A stretch of DNA of 64,000 nucleotides from Roseomonas mucosa ATCC BAA-692 (GTDB taxonomy: Bacteria > Pseudomonadota > Alphaproteobacteria > Acetobacterales > Acetobacteraceae). The stretch spans positions 6,639 through 70,638 of the forward strand of contig NZ_JHWD01000012.1 of the NCBI RefSeq assembly GCF_000622225.1, given 5' to 3'. The position numbers and the translations under genes are program-made. The notes under the pieces were generated by a model that worked only from the letters and a program-made list of their open reading frames with translations, did not search any database and had not been told where the DNA came from. Of this stretch, positions 45,851-56,587 are shown one piece after another. Positions within the stretch are counted from its first letter, which is position 1; each line of letters starts with the position of its first letter.

Positions 45851-47374
45851 ATGTCTCCACGCATCGCCCGTCGCTCGCTGCTCGGGGCCGGCATGGCCCT
45901 GCCACTGCTGGGTCTCGCCGCCCGGGCGGCGGAATCCTCCGGCGTGCTGCGCCTCGGCCTTTCCTCCTATCCGCCCAACCTGACGCCCTGGATCAATGCC
46001 GGCTCGGCCGCCGGCACGGTGGTGTCGCTGATGCACCGGGGGCTGCTGTCCTTCGACGGGGATGGCAGGCTGCAAGGCGAGATCGCCGAGCGCTGGGAGG
46101 CCGACGGCAAGGACTGGGTCTTCCATTTGCGTGACGTCACCTGCCACAACGGCCGGAAGATGACCTCCGCCGATGTGAAATGGACGCTGGAGCAGGTCGG
46201 GGGTGAGAAGTCCACCGCCTATATGCGCCCGCAGATGCAGGCGGTGGAGCGCATCGAGACGCCGGATACCCGCACCGTGCGGCTGGTGATGAAGCAGCCG
46301 ATGGTCACCATCCCCGAATGGCTGGCGACCTATTTCATGCCGATCGTGCAGAAGGATTCGATCGAGCGCGGCGGGGTGGGCGTGGGCTGCGGCCCCTTCG
46401 TCATGAAGTCCGCCGAGCGCGGCACCTCGATCGAGCTGGAGGCCTTCCCCGGCTTCTACAGGCCCGGCCTGCCGAAGCTGAAGGGCGTGCGCGCCGTCGC
46501 CTATCCGGACGAGAATGCCCGCGTGGCGGCGCTGATCGCGGGCGACGTGGACCTGATCGACTATGTGCCGTGGCAGTCCATGGGGCGGATCGAGTCCGAG
46601 CCGAAGCTGCGGCTGGACACGCAGAACGGCCCCTTCATGTACCTGCAGTTCAACGGGCGCAGCGGGCCGCTGGCCAATCCGCTGGTGCGGCAGGCGATCG
46701 GCTTCGCCATCAACCGGGACGACATCATCAAGGGCGCCTTCTTCGGGCGCGGCACGCCGATCCACGGCGTTCCGCTGCTGCCCGCCAACCCGTTCTATTC
46801 CCAAAGCGCGAACAGCACCTTCCGCTTCGATCCCGCGCAGGCCCGGGCGCTGCTCGCCAAGGCGGGAGTGGCGGAGGGATTCTCCTGCAACCTGCTCTCC
46901 ACGGCGCAGTACGGCATGCACAAGGACACGGCCGAGGTGGTGCAGCAGAACCTCGCCGCCATCGGCATCCAGGTGCAGATGAACCTGCCGGACTGGGCGA
47001 CGCGCGTGCAGCTCGGCAATCGCGGCCAGTATGACCTCGCCATCGGCGGCACGGCGGTGGAGATCACCGATCCGGACGGGCTGAGTCCAATGATCGACAA
47101 CAGCCTGCCCGCCTCCTACATCCGCAGCACCGGCTTCACCACGCCGGGGCTGAGCGAGCTGCTGGCCCAGGGGCGCGCCGAGAGCGACGTGTCGAAGCGC
47201 AAGGAGATCTATGCCAGGGTGCAGGATCTGGTGGTGGAGAACGTGCCGATGCTGGGCCTCTGCTACCGCTCGCAGGGCTATGCCATGACCTCGGCGCTCA
47301 AGGGCTTCGTCAACCTTCCGGGGCCGCTGACCTTCTATTCCCCGGCCACGCTCGAAGCGGCCAGCCTGTCGTGA
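45851..47374 (+). CDS. Family-5 solute-binding protein (peptide/opine type), Tat-exported
   Basis: A 507-residue periplasmic binding protein of the DppA/OppA family (SBP_bac_5). The N-terminus is a twin-arginine signal (IARRSLLGAGMALPLLGLA). Conserved stretches are GLLSFDGDGRLQGEIAERWE, FHLRDVTCHNGRKMTSADVK and VRQAIGFAINRDDIIKGAFF. AAGGA lies about 8 nt before the ATG. No permease or ATPase gene accompanies it, so it must share components encoded elsewhere. Its place between hyuB and an SDR suggests it delivers the substrate of this cluster. Confidence 0.9.
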   Translation: MSPRIARRSLLGAGMALPLLGLAARAAESSGVLRLGLSSYPPNLTPWINAGSAAGTVVSLMHRGLLSFDGDGRLQGEIAERWEADGKDWVFHLRDVTCHNGRKMTSADVKWTLEQVGGEKSTAYMRPQMQAVERIETPDTRTVRLVMKQPMVTIPEWLATYFMPIVQKDSIERGGVGVGCGPFVMKSAERGTSIELEAFPGFYRPGLPKLKGVRAVAYPDENARVAALIAGDVDLIDYVPWQSMGRIESEPKLRLDTQNGPFMYLQFNGRSGPLANPLVRQAIGFAINRDDIIKGAFFGRGTPIHGVPLLPANPFYSQSANSTFRFDPAQARALLAKAGVAEGFSCNLLSTAQYGMHKDTAEVVQQNLAAIGIQVQMNLPDWATRVQLGNRGQYDLAIGGTAVEITDPDGLSPMIDNSLPASYIRSTGFTTPGLSELLAQGRAESDVSKRKEIYARVQDLVVENVPMLGLCYRSQGYAMTSALKGFVNLPGPLTFYSPATLEAASLS

Positions 47375-47393
47375 TGCCGCGGAGGACGATCTG

Positions 47394-48089
47394 ATGCTGG
47401 AATCCCAGGGGCGCGTGGCGATGGTGTCCGGTGCCTCGCGCGGCATCGGCCGGGCGGTGGTGGAGCGATTGCTGGAGAGCGGCTTCACCGTTTCCGCCGG
47501 GATGCGGAGCCCGGATGCCCTGCCGGAGCATCCGCGCCTGAGCCGCCATCGCTATGATGCCGAGGACCTGGCCAGCGCGGAGGGCTGGGTGGCCGGGACC
47601 CTGGCGCGGCACGGGCGGCTGGACGGGCTGGTGAACGCGGCGGGGATCAACCCCATGGCCGGCCTGCACGATGCCGACGAGACGGCGCTGGACGCGCTGT
47701 GGCGGGTGAACGTGAAGGGACCGGCGCGGCTGATCCGCCTCGCCTGGCCGCATCTCGTGGCCGCCGGGCATGGGCGGGTGGTGAACCTGTCCTCGCTTTC
47801 CGGCAAGCGGGTGAAGAACGCCAATCTCGGCTATGCGATGAGCAAGTTCGCCGTGGTGGCGCTGACGCACGAGGTGCGGCGCGAGGGCTGGGAACAGGGC
47901 ATCCGCGCCACCGCCGTCTGCCCTTCCTTCGTCAATACGGACATGACCGGCCATGTCACGAGCTGGCCGCGCGAGAAGATGACGCAGCCGGCCGATCTCG
48001 CCCGGCTGATCGAGACCTGCCTGCTGCTGCCGGACGAGGCGGTGGTGGCGGAGCTGCTGGTCAACTGCCGGCTGGAAGACCTGTTCTGA
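47394..48089 (+). CDS. Short-chain dehydrogenase/reductase
   Basis: A classical SDR of 231 residues with cofactor loop MVSGASRGIGRAVVERLLES, the NAAGIN structural motif, serine in NLSSLSGKR and the YxxxK motif in GYAMSKFAVVALTHEVRR. No Asp or Arg in the usual place clearly settles NAD against NADP. It follows the binding-protein gene by 19 nt and probably ends the hyuA operon. A hairpin separates it from the convergent gene. Confidence 0.9.
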   Translation: MLESQGRVAMVSGASRGIGRAVVERLLESGFTVSAGMRSPDALPEHPRLSRHRYDAEDLASAEGWVAGTLARHGRLDGLVNAAGINPMAGLHDADETALDALWRVNVKGPARLIRLAWPHLVAAGHGRVVNLSSLSGKRVKNANLGYAMSKFAVVALTHEVRREGWEQGIRATAVCPSFVNTDMTGHVTSWPREKMTQPADLARLIETCLLLPDEAVVAELLVNCRLEDLF

Positions 48090-48093
48090 GGGC

Positions 48094-48115
48094 GGGGAGG
48101 GTGTTTCCCCTCCCC
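48094..48115. terminator. Hairpin between convergent SDR and oxidoreductase genes
   Basis: GGGGAGGG and CCCTCCCC form an 8-bp stem with a 6-nt loop in the 34 nt between the two stop codons, followed on the plus strand by TTCCCTTCT. A bidirectional terminator is plausible although no clean T tract exists. Confidence 0.5.
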
Positions 48116-48123
48116 TTCCCTTC

Positions 48124-49212
48124 TCAGGCGGCGGCCTGTTCCAGCGGCCGCCAGCCCGCATAGCGCGGATGGTTCGGGCCGATGGGCAGGAGGACGGCCT
48201 CGCCGGTTTTCGCGGAATGGTACATCGCCGTCAGCAGTTCCAGCGAGCGGCGGGCATCGGCCAGCGTCACCGGCAATGCGCCGCCGCTTTCCAGCGCGGC
48301 GTGGAAGTCGCGCATCTGGCCGGTGAAGCGCGGGGGCACCGGCACCCAGCCTTGCAGCGCCTCCTCGACCCGGGCCGCCGTGGCGGCGTCGCGCGGGACG
48401 ATGCGCCAGGGGTCCTCGCCGGGGTTGTAGGGGCCGGGGCTGCTCTCGAAGGTCAGGTTCTCGAAGCAGAGGTACAGGCGGGTGATCTGTTCCTGGCATC
48501 CCACTGTGGCGGCGAGCGAAACCAAGGCGCCGCTTTCCATGGTCAGGCTGGCCACGGCGCAGTCCTCGACCTCGATATGGGGATGGACGCGCGTGGCGGT
48601 GCGGGCATAGACGTCGCGGATCGGCCCCATCAGCTCGCAGAGCATGTCGTGCGGGTGGATCGCATGGGTGATCAGCGTGCCGCCCAGCTCCGTGCTCCAG
48701 CGGCCGCGCCAGGGCACGGCGTAGTATTCCGGCAGGCGCTGCCAGGCCGTCTCCACCGTCGCCAGATAGGGGCGGCCGGCGATGCCACTCTCGACGAGGT
48801 GCCTCGCCTTCTGGAAGCCGTCGCCGTAGCGGTACTGGAAGATGGGCATGACCCGGCCCGGCGAGCGCGCCTCGGCGGCGATCACCGCATCCACCTCCCG
48901 CAGGGAGCCGACCAGGGGCTTCTCGCAGACCGCGTGCTTGCCGGCGGCGAGCGTGGCCATGATCTGCTCGCCATGCAGGCCAGGCGGCGTGCAGATGTCC
49001 ACGATCTCCACATCCGGCATGGCCAGCACCTCGGCGAAGCTCTGCGTGGCGCGGGGGATGCCGTAGTCGGCGGCGAAGCTGGCGAGGCGCTGCGGGTCGA
49101 TGTCGCAGATCGCGACCACCTCGAAGAGGTCCAGATAGGGAAGGTAGCCTTCCTCCATGTGCCGCCGGCCGATCCCGGCGCCGACGATGGCGAGTTTGCG
49201 TCTGATGGGCAT
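48124..49212 (-). CDS. Gfo/Idh/MocA oxidoreductase 1
   Basis: A nucleotide-dependent sugar or polyol dehydrogenase of 362 residues. The Rossmann loop is LAIVGAGIGRRHMEEGYLP, with DICTPPGLHGEQIMATLAAG and the EKP motif CEKPLVGS near residue 100. The C-terminal sheet domain has GGTLITHAIHPHDMLCELMG, containing the HxxD pair usual in the active site. It is the last gene of the ABC-transporter operon, 11 nt after another member of the same family. Members of this family often make or reduce 3-keto sugars, but the substrate here is unknown. Confidence 0.88.
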   Translation of the reverse strand: MPIRRKLAIVGAGIGRRHMEEGYLPYLDLFEVVAICDIDPQRLASFAADYGIPRATQSFAEVLAMPDVEIVDICTPPGLHGEQIMATLAAGKHAVCEKPLVGSLREVDAVIAAEARSPGRVMPIFQYRYGDGFQKARHLVESGIAGRPYLATVETAWQRLPEYYAVPWRGRWSTELGGTLITHAIHPHDMLCELMGPIRDVYARTATRVHPHIEVEDCAVASLTMESGALVSLAATVGCQEQITRLYLCFENLTFESSPGPYNPGEDPWRIVPRDAATAARVEEALQGWVPVPPRFTGQMRDFHAALESGGALPVTLADARRSLELLTAMYHSAKTGEAVLLPIGPNHPRYAGWRPLEQAAA

Positions 49213-49223
49213 GGTCCGACTCC

Positions 49224-50276
49224 TCACATCCCGGCGAAGGCGCGATCCGCCATGGCCTGGGCGGTCAGGGCGAGTTCCATGGCCCTGAAGCCGAGCTCCT
49301 GCGGCATCGCGGTTTCCGTGCGGTCGCGCAGATCGTTGGCGAAGAGGCGCCCGAAGGGCCGCACCGTGTCGTTGCAGTCGATGTAGCGGACGCCGTCCCG
49401 GTTCGAGAGGAAGAGGTGATCGCCTCCCGGGCGTCCCTCGGGGTCGAAATACTTCCGCAGCTCGATCGTGCCCTGGGTGCCGAGGATCACCAGTCGCCCG
49501 TCGCCCCAGACAGGCATCGCATCGGGGGTGTACCAGTCCACCCGGACATAGCCGGTCACCTTGCCGGCGCGCAGGTGCATGTCGCCGAAGTCGCGGAAGC
49601 GGGGGTGTTCCGGCAGGGCGCGGTTGCCGACCGTGGCGGAAAGGACCTCGCCCTCCACGCCCTGGCCCATCCCCTGGCCTATCCCCTGGCCCATCGCATC
49701 GGCGAAGAAGAGGAACTGCTCCGCCTGATGGCTGGCGATGTCGGTGAGGATGCCGCCGTTGCGGGCGGGGTCGAAGAACCAGTCCGGGCGCTTCGGGGCG
49801 CTGAGGCGGTGCGGGCCGAGGCCGACGGTGTTCACGACCTCGCCGATCGCGCCCTGGCGCACGAGCTCCCCGGCCCGCACCGTCGAGCGCTGGTCCAGGT
49901 GTTCCGAGAAGAAGATGCTGAAGAAGCGCCCCGTTTCCGCCCGCGCCGCGCGGACCGCCGCCAGATCCTCCAGCGTCAGCATGCCGGGCTTGTCCACCAG
50001 CACGTCCTTGCCATGCCGCATCGCCTCGATGCCGATGCCGGCGCGGTCGGCGGGGATGGCGGCGCTGAGGATCAGGCCGATCTCCGGGGACTCCAGGATG
50101 CGCCGGCGATCGGCGATGCGCGGGATCTCCGGGTAGCGGTCCTGGAAGGTGGCGGCGAGGTCGTCCTCCGGCGCGTGGAAGCCGGCGCATTCCCCGCCGG
50201 CCTCCCGCATCGCGCGCATCATGCCGTGAATATGGTCGTGGTTGATGCCGATGACCGCGAAACGGAACGGTGCCAT
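49224..50276 (-). CDS. Gfo/Idh/MocA oxidoreductase 2, with GQG repeat
   Basis: A 350-residue family member with a divergent cofactor loop (FAVIGINHDHIHGMMRAM) lacking the full GxGxxG pattern and an altered EKP motif (VDKPGMLTLEDL). NGGILTDIASHQAEQFLFF supplies the active-site HxxE/D region. An insert GQGIGQGMGQGVEG near residue 195 is encoded by a 12-bp tandem repeat (49661-49694, unit CCCCTGGCCCAT). The start codon is 3 nt after the binding-protein stop, so it is cotranscribed. Weak cofactor-loop conservation means that activity is uncertain; it could be a hydratase-like or structural relative. Confidence 0.82.
   Translation of the reverse strand: MAPFRFAVIGINHDHIHGMMRAMREAGGECAGFHAPEDDLAATFQDRYPEIPRIADRRRILESPEIGLILSAAIPADRAGIGIEAMRHGKDVLVDKPGMLTLEDLAAVRAARAETGRFFSIFFSEHLDQRSTVRAGELVRQGAIGEVVNTVGLGPHRLSAPKRPDWFFDPARNGGILTDIASHQAEQFLFFADAMGQGIGQGMGQGVEGEVLSATVGNRALPEHPRFRDFGDMHLRAGKVTGYVRVDWYTPDAMPVWGDGRLVILGTQGTIELRKYFDPEGRPGGDHLFLSNRDGVRYIDCNDTVRPFGRLFANDLRDRTETAMPQELGFRAMELALTAQAMADRAFAGM
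49661..49694 (-). repeat. 12-bp in-frame tandem repeat (GQGx) in oxidoreductase 2
   Basis: CCCTGGCCCATC-type units recur about three times with one-base changes and encode the four-residue unit GQGI/GQGM/GQGV. The unit length preserves the frame. Confidence 0.75.
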
Positions 50277-50279
50277 GGT

Positions 50280-51566
50280 TCAGCCGCGCTCCAGCACGTC
50301 ATTGGCCTCGTTCACGAAGCGCCTGGCGCCGTCCCTGGGCGAAAGGCGGCCGAAGCCGATCTCCTCGTTGGTCCGCTTCAGGATGTTGGCGATCTCGCCC
50401 GCGCCCTTGGGCGGCGGCGGCGGCACGGGGCCGACGCGCGTGCTGACCATGTCGATATAGGCCACCAGCTCCTTGCTGGATTCGTCCATGCCCTTCTTGA
50501 TGACCTCGCGCTGGGCATTGGCGATGGGCACGCCACGCTCCACGCCCAGGATCTCGCCGGCGCGCGGATCGGTGACGTAGAAGTTCAGCAGCTTCACCGC
50601 CTCCTCCGCCCGGGGCGAGCGGCCATAGACGCTCAGCAGCTGCGACGGCTTCAGGTACTGGCCGGGCGGGGCATCGGGGGCGATGGTGGGCACCATGGTC
50701 ATGGTGACGCGGTCGCGGTTCAGCTTCTGCATCGCCACGAGCTGGTTGGAATGGGCGAAGTCGATGGCCGCCTTGCCCAGCGTCAGCGGGCTGGTCTCCA
50801 GGCTGTTCTGGTAGAGGGCCTGCACCTCCGCCGGCACGCAGGCCTTGCTCTTGCGCAGGCGGTCCCAGTAGCCGAACCATTCCTCCATGTCGGCGGTGGC
50901 GAAGCCCAGCTTGTCGTCCGGCGCGTAGAGCAGCTTGCCCTTCTGGCGCAGGAAGATCTCCAGGATCGGCTCCTGCTGCCCGGCATCCGAAAGCCCGTAG
51001 AAGTCGGCCCTGTTGGCCTTGCGGGTGATCTCCGCGCCCAGCTTCGCATAGGCGTCCCAGGTCAGATCGGGTGTCGGCAGCGGCAGGCCGGACTGTTCCA
51101 GCACCGTGCGGTTGAACATCATCGAGGGCGAGTTGGCCCCGAAATTGACGCCGTAGAGCTTGCCGGCCGCCTTGCCGACATCGACGAATTTCGGGTCCCA
51201 GTCGCTGATCTGCAGCGTGCCGGGCACATGGGAATCGAGCGGCAGCAGCACGCCGCGCCGCGCGTATTCGAAGAGGTAGCGGTAGTCCATCTGGATCAGG
51301 TCCGGCGCGTTGCGGCCGACGACCTGGGTGGCGAGCTTGGGCCAGTAGTCGCTCCAGCCCATGTTCTCGCTGTCCACCGACACGTTCGGATGGAGCTGGC
51401 TGTAGAGGGCGCTGACCTTCATGGTGCGGTCCGCCCGTTCCTTGGTGCCCCACCAGGTCATGCGCAGCCGCACCGGCGCCGCCTGGGCCCTGGCCAGTCC
51501 GCCGCCGCCCGCGAGAAGACCCAGCGAGGCCATCCCGCCCAGCATGAGGTTCCGTCTTGTGGACAT
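50280..51566 (-). CDS. ABC sugar-binding protein (family 1), Tat-exported
   Basis: A 428-residue periplasmic binding protein of the MalE/UgpB class. It starts with a twin-arginine-like signal (STRRNLMLGGMASLGLLAG) and has the mature pattern DLIQMDYRYLFEYARRGVLL, GVNFGANSPSMMFN and ILGVERGVPIANAQREV. GGAGGAAGC stands directly before ATG 51566. It lies downstream of the permease and ATPase genes and so is the cognate binding protein. A paralogue at 62230-63519 shares the closing motifs, suggesting that two binding proteins feed one transporter. Confidence 0.92.
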   Translation of the reverse strand: MSTRRNLMLGGMASLGLLAGGGGLARAQAAPVRLRMTWWGTKERADRTMKVSALYSQLHPNVSVDSENMGWSDYWPKLATQVVGRNAPDLIQMDYRYLFEYARRGVLLPLDSHVPGTLQISDWDPKFVDVGKAAGKLYGVNFGANSPSMMFNRTVLEQSGLPLPTPDLTWDAYAKLGAEITRKANRADFYGLSDAGQQEPILEIFLRQKGKLLYAPDDKLGFATADMEEWFGYWDRLRKSKACVPAEVQALYQNSLETSPLTLGKAAIDFAHSNQLVAMQKLNRDRVTMTMVPTIAPDAPPGQYLKPSQLLSVYGRSPRAEEAVKLLNFYVTDPRAGEILGVERGVPIANAQREVIKKGMDESSKELVAYIDMVSTRVGPVPPPPPKGAGEIANILKRTNEEIGFGRLSPRDGARRFVNEANDVLERG

Positions 51567-51597
51567 GCTTCCTCCGATTGGTTCTTCTTGCTTCCGT

Positions 51598-52819
51598 TCA
51601 GCCGAGCTGCGCGGCCACGGGCACGGCCCGGCCGGTCTTCACGCTTTCCACCGCCGCGACGCCGCAGAGCACGGACAGCGCGCCGGCCCGCGCCCCGGCG
51701 CGCTGGTGCAGGGGGTCAGGCATCTCCGGATCGAAGAGCATGGCCTGCAGGCGCTTGTCGCCGCCGAAATGGCCGCCATGCTCGCGCGTGATGCGGATGG
51801 TCTCGGAGGGGCCGAAGTTCCGCATCAGCAGGATCTCGTCATGGTCTCCGATGCCGAAGGGGTCCTTCTCCTTGTGCCGGATCTCCAGCCGCCCCTTGCG
51901 CCCGTTGAAGGCGAGGTGGTGCCCCTCGACCGGCATGCAGGCGTTCAGGGAGTAGGAGACCTGCACGCCGTTGCCATAGACCAGCGAGGCGCTCATCGTG
52001 TCGTAGATGTCGATGTCCTCGCGGAAGACGCAGGCGTCGCGGACATAGCCGTCCTCCCGCGAGGGGTCCTCGTAGAGCATCTCCAGCCAGGGATCGGCGG
52101 CGATGTCGAGGTGGAAGTCGCAATCCGCCGCATGGAGGCAGCCGTGGCAGCGCTCGCCGCGATAGGGGCCGTTGGCGCCGTAGTGCCGCAGGTTGCCGCG
52201 CGCGAAGATCTCCTTCGGCTCGTCCGCCACGTACCAGTTCAGCAGGTCGAAATGATGCGTGGACTTGTGGACGAAAAGGCTGCCGGAGTTCTTCTGGTAG
52301 GCGTGCCAGCGGCGGAAGTAGTCCGCCCCATGGCGCGTATCGAGATACCAGTGGAAGTCGATCGAGGTGATCTCCCCGATCGCACCCTCCATCAGCAGTT
52401 CCTTGATCTTCGCACCGAAGGGTGCGTAGCGGTAGTTGAAGGCGACATTCACCTTGCGCCCGGTCCGCGCCTCCGCCTCCAGGATGCGGCGGCACTTGGC
52501 CGCGGTGGTGGCCATGGGCTTTTCGGTGATGACGTCGGAGCCTGCCTCCAGCGCCTGCACGATCAGGTCGTCATGCGTGTCGTCGCGGGTGCAGACCATC
52601 ACCGTGGCGGGACGGAGGGTGGACAGCATCTCCCCGAAATCGGTGAAGACCGGGGCGTTGGTGCCGATCGCGCGCTGCGAGCGGTGGGCGCGCATCCCGT
52701 TGATGTCGCAGAGGCCGACGAGATCCACCTGCGGGCCGAGGCGGGAAAGCAGCTCCTTGCCCCACATGCCGGTGCCACGATGGCCCGTGCCGACCAGCGC
52801 AATCCGCTGCTGCGCGAGA

Positions 52820-52830
<11 letters not shown>
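51598..52830 (-). CDS. Gfo/Idh/MocA oxidoreductase 3
   Basis: The best conserved dehydrogenase of the operon, at about 410 residues. It has cofactor loop IALVGTGHRGTGMWGKELLS, VCTRDDTHDDLIVQALEAG, EKP motif VITEKPMATTAAKCRRIL and active-site stretch FVHKSTHHFDLLNWYV. A four-cysteine or Cys/His-rich insert, RGERCHGCLHAADCDFH, near residue 250 may bind a metal. ATG 52830 has GGGGAG 5 nt upstream and overlaps the ATPase gene by 11 nt. The size and insert resemble family members that act on glycosides, but this is not diagnostic. Confidence 0.88.
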
Positions 52831-53922
<1,092 letters not shown>

Positions 53923-53926
<4 letters not shown>

Positions 53927-54789
53927 CGTTTCATCCCCGTGGTGGCGATCCCCTCGATCAGCAGGCGCTGGAAGAAGAGGAAGAAGAGGAAGACAGGAAC
54001 CAGGCCCAGGACGGACATGGCGAAGAGCGCCGGCCAGTCGGATTCCCCGCCCGAATCCACGAAGGAGCGCAGGCCGATTTGGGCCGTGTAGGTTTCCATG
54101 TCGTTCAGGTAGATCAGCGGCCCGAAGAAGTCGTCCCAGGTCCAGATGAAGGAGAAGATCGCGGCTGTCGCCATCACCGGCAGCGAAAGCGGCAGCATGA
54201 TCTTCCAGTAGATCCGCCAGGGGCTGCACCCGTCCATCATGGCGGCCTCGTCCAGCTCGCGCGGGATGTTGCGGAAGAACTGGACCATCAGGAAGATGAA
54301 GAAGGCGTCCGTGGCCAGGAACTTCGGCACCACCAGCGGCAGGATGGTGTTCACCCAGTCCAGGTTCAGGAACAGGATGTACTGCGGGATCAGCGTGACG
54401 TGATAGGGCATCATCAGCGTGCCCAGCATCAGCGCGAACCAGAGGTTCCTGCCCCGGAAGCGCAGCCTGGCGAAGGCATAGGCCGCCAGCGAGCAGGATA
54501 CGACGTTGCCGATCACCGACAGCACCGCGATCACTGCCGAGTTCCAGAAGAACCGCCCGAAGCTGACCTGGAGGCTGTTCCAGCCGCGGACATAGGCCTC
54601 CAGGCTGAGGCTCTGCGGGATGATCGAGATGGTGGAGAAGATGTCCTGGCTGCTGCGGAAGGAGCTCGCGAGCATCCAGAGCAGCGGGTAGAGCATGCAG
54701 AAGGCGACGGCGATCAGCACCGCATGCTTCAGGACCGGGCGGCCGCTTGCCGCCGCGCGGGGGCCGCCGTGGCGGAGGGCCTCACTCAT
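53923..54789 (-). CDS. Sugar ABC transporter permease (MalG type)
   Basis: A 288-residue inner-membrane permease with about six hydrophobic segments. It carries the EAA loop DEAAMMDGCSPWRIYWKIML, which contacts the ATPase, and a typical opening (AVLIAVAFCMLYPLLWMLAS with a SFR sequence after it). It overlaps the upstream permease gene by 8 nt (ATGAGTGA), which is a translational coupling. Confidence 0.94.
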
Positions 54790-55717
54790 CGTAATGCACC
54801 CAGAAGCGCGCGGAGAGGAAGGAGACCGCGGTGAAGCCCGCGATGATCAGCACCAGCACCCAGGCGAGCGCCGAGGCATAGCCCATGCGGAAGAAGCTGA
54901 AGGCCTCCTGGAACAGGTAGAGGGTGTAGAACAGGGTGGAGTTCACCGGCCCGCCCGTGCCCTCGCTGATGATGAAGGCGGGGGTGAAGGCCTTGAAGGC
55001 GTCGATCACCTGCACGATGGAGTTGAAGAAGATGATCGGCGTCAGCAGCGGCAGGGTGATGCGGAAGAACTGCCGGCGCGGCGAGGCCCCGTCCAGGCTG
55101 GAGGCCTCGTACAGGTCCTGCGGAATCTGCCGCAGCCCGGCCAGGAAGATGATCATCGGGCTGCCGAACTGCCAGATGCCCAGCACCACCAGCGTGTAGA
55201 GCGCCGTATCCGGGTTGGCGATCCAGCTCGGCCCCTGGATGCCGACCAGGGCGAGGAGCTGGTTCAGCAGGCCGGTGCCGGAGAAGATCTCCCGCCACAG
55301 CACCGCGATGGCCACGCTCGCCCCCAGCAGGGAGGGCAGGTAGAAGATGGCCCGGTAGATGGTGAGGCCGCGGATGCCCTTGTTGAGCACCATCGCCACG
55401 CCCAGGGCGAAGGCGAGCTTCAGCGGCACGGTCAGCACCACATAGGTGAAGGTGACGCGCAGGGATTCCCAGAACTTGGTGTCCGAGAAGAGGATGCGCC
55501 GGTAGTTGGCCATCCCCGCCCAGCGCGGGTCCGTCATCAGGTCGAAATGGGTGAAGGACAGCGCCAGCGAGGCCAGGGCCGGCCCCAGCGTCAGCCCGAA
55601 GAAGCCGATCAGCCAGGGCAGCAGGAAGAGGTAGCCGGGCAGGCTTGCCCAGCGTTTCCGGCTGGCCTTCCGCTTCCGGGCGGCGGTCCAGCCCGTTTCA
55701 GCGGCGGCGATCTGCAT
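54782..55717 (-). CDS. Sugar ABC transporter permease (MalF type), first gene of the operon
   Basis: A 311-residue permease with about six membrane segments, opening with the hydrophobic GYLFLLPWLIGFFGLTLGPA and having the EAA loop YEASSLDGASPRRQFFRITL. It is the promoter-proximal gene of a seven-gene minus-strand unit that runs to 48124. A GTAAC-type dyad lies 89 nt upstream of its ATG. Confidence 0.94.
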   Translation of the reverse strand: MQIAAAETGWTAARKRKASRKRWASLPGYLFLLPWLIGFFGLTLGPALASLALSFTHFDLMTDPRWAGMANYRRILFSDTKFWESLRVTFTYVVLTVPLKLAFALGVAMVLNKGIRGLTIYRAIFYLPSLLGASVAIAVLWREIFSGTGLLNQLLALVGIQGPSWIANPDTALYTLVVLGIWQFGSPMIIFLAGLRQIPQDLYEASSLDGASPRRQFFRITLPLLTPIIFFNSIVQVIDAFKAFTPAFIISEGTGGPVNSTLFYTLYLFQEAFSFFRMGYASALAWVLVLIIAGFTAVSFLSARFWVHYDE

Positions 55718-55805
55718 GATCCCCCGCCCCGTTTCCGGGTTTCGTCATCGGTCGTCCTCCCCATGGCTCTTGCGGCCATGTCCGTCAGCCCCTACTCAGC
55801 AAGCA

Positions 55806-55822
55806 GGTAACCGGTTGGTTCC
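55806..55822. promoter_or_regulatory. TetR operator site A (GTAAC-N6-GTTCC)
   Basis: GGTAACCGGTTGGTTCC lies between the ABC operon and the divergent tetR gene. It matches the GTAAC-N6-GTTAC pattern of three other intergenic sites with one mismatch in the right half. The location allows control of both the transporter operon and tetR itself. Confidence 0.65.
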
Positions 55823-55935
55823 CACGCTAGGGAGGCGCCTCCCTTCGTGTCAAGCACGGATATGATCGGTCGTGATCGCACACGAGCGTTCTTTCCGCTG
55901 GTCTTGTGCATCCTCCACGGCAATTTTGCGGAACC

Positions 55936-56574
55936 ATGTCGGACATCCTCATCCCGCAGCGCAGCAAGCGCGCCGAGACCACCCGCCGGAAGATCCTGGA
56001 CGCCGCGGTCGTCGAGTTCACCGCCAATGGCCTGGCCGGGGCCCGGGTGGACGAGATCGCCGCCCGGGCCGGGGTGAACAAGCGCATGCTCTATGTGCAT
56101 TTCGGCAGCAAGGAGGAGCTCTGGATCCAGGTCCTGGAGCATGTCTATGGCGCCAAGCGGGAGGAGGAGCGGGCGCTCGACGTCGGCAGCCTGCCGCCGG
56201 TGGAGGCCATGGCACGGCTGGTGCGCTTCAACCTTCGCTACACGGCGTGGCATCCGGAGTTCGTCACCCTGCTGAACCAGGAGAACATGCACCGGGCCAG
56301 TTACCTGGGGCGCAGCGAGCAGGTGCGGGCGCTCTACTCGCCGCTGCTCGAATCCGTGCGGGATGTCTTGGTCAGGGGCGCCGAGGCGGGCGTCTTCCGG
56401 CGCGATGCCGATCCTTTGCAGACCTATGTGACGATCGTGGCGGTGGGCCATTTCTACGTGGCCAACCTCCATACCCTTTCGGCCATCTTCAAGACCGACC
56501 TGTCCACCGAGGTGGCGCTGGGGCTGCGCGAGGATCACTGCGTGGATGTGATCCTGGGCTATCTTCGTGCTTGA
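55936..56574 (+). CDS. TetR-family regulator of the carbohydrate regulon
   Basis: A 212-residue TetR-type protein. The DNA-binding domain reads RAETTRRKILDAAVVEFTAN, then VDEIAARAGVNKRMLYVHFG and SKEELWIQVLEHVYG, the usual pattern of helices 1-4. The C-terminal ligand/dimer domain has a HPEFVTLLNQENMHRASYL segment, typical of the YcdC/RutR-like subgroup. ATG 55936 fits the family start, with only a weak GCGGAA upstream. The gene stands between two operons and near a GTAAC-type dyad, and further dyads head the other units of this block, so I take it as their common regulator. Confidence 0.88.
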   Translation: MSDILIPQRSKRAETTRRKILDAAVVEFTANGLAGARVDEIAARAGVNKRMLYVHFGSKEELWIQVLEHVYGAKREEERALDVGSLPPVEAMARLVRFNLRYTAWHPEFVTLLNQENMHRASYLGRSEQVRALYSPLLESVRDVLVRGAEAGVFRRDADPLQTYVTIVAVGHFYVANLHTLSAIFKTDLSTEVALGLREDHCVDVILGYLRA

Positions 56575-56587
56575 CCGGCGGGGCAGT

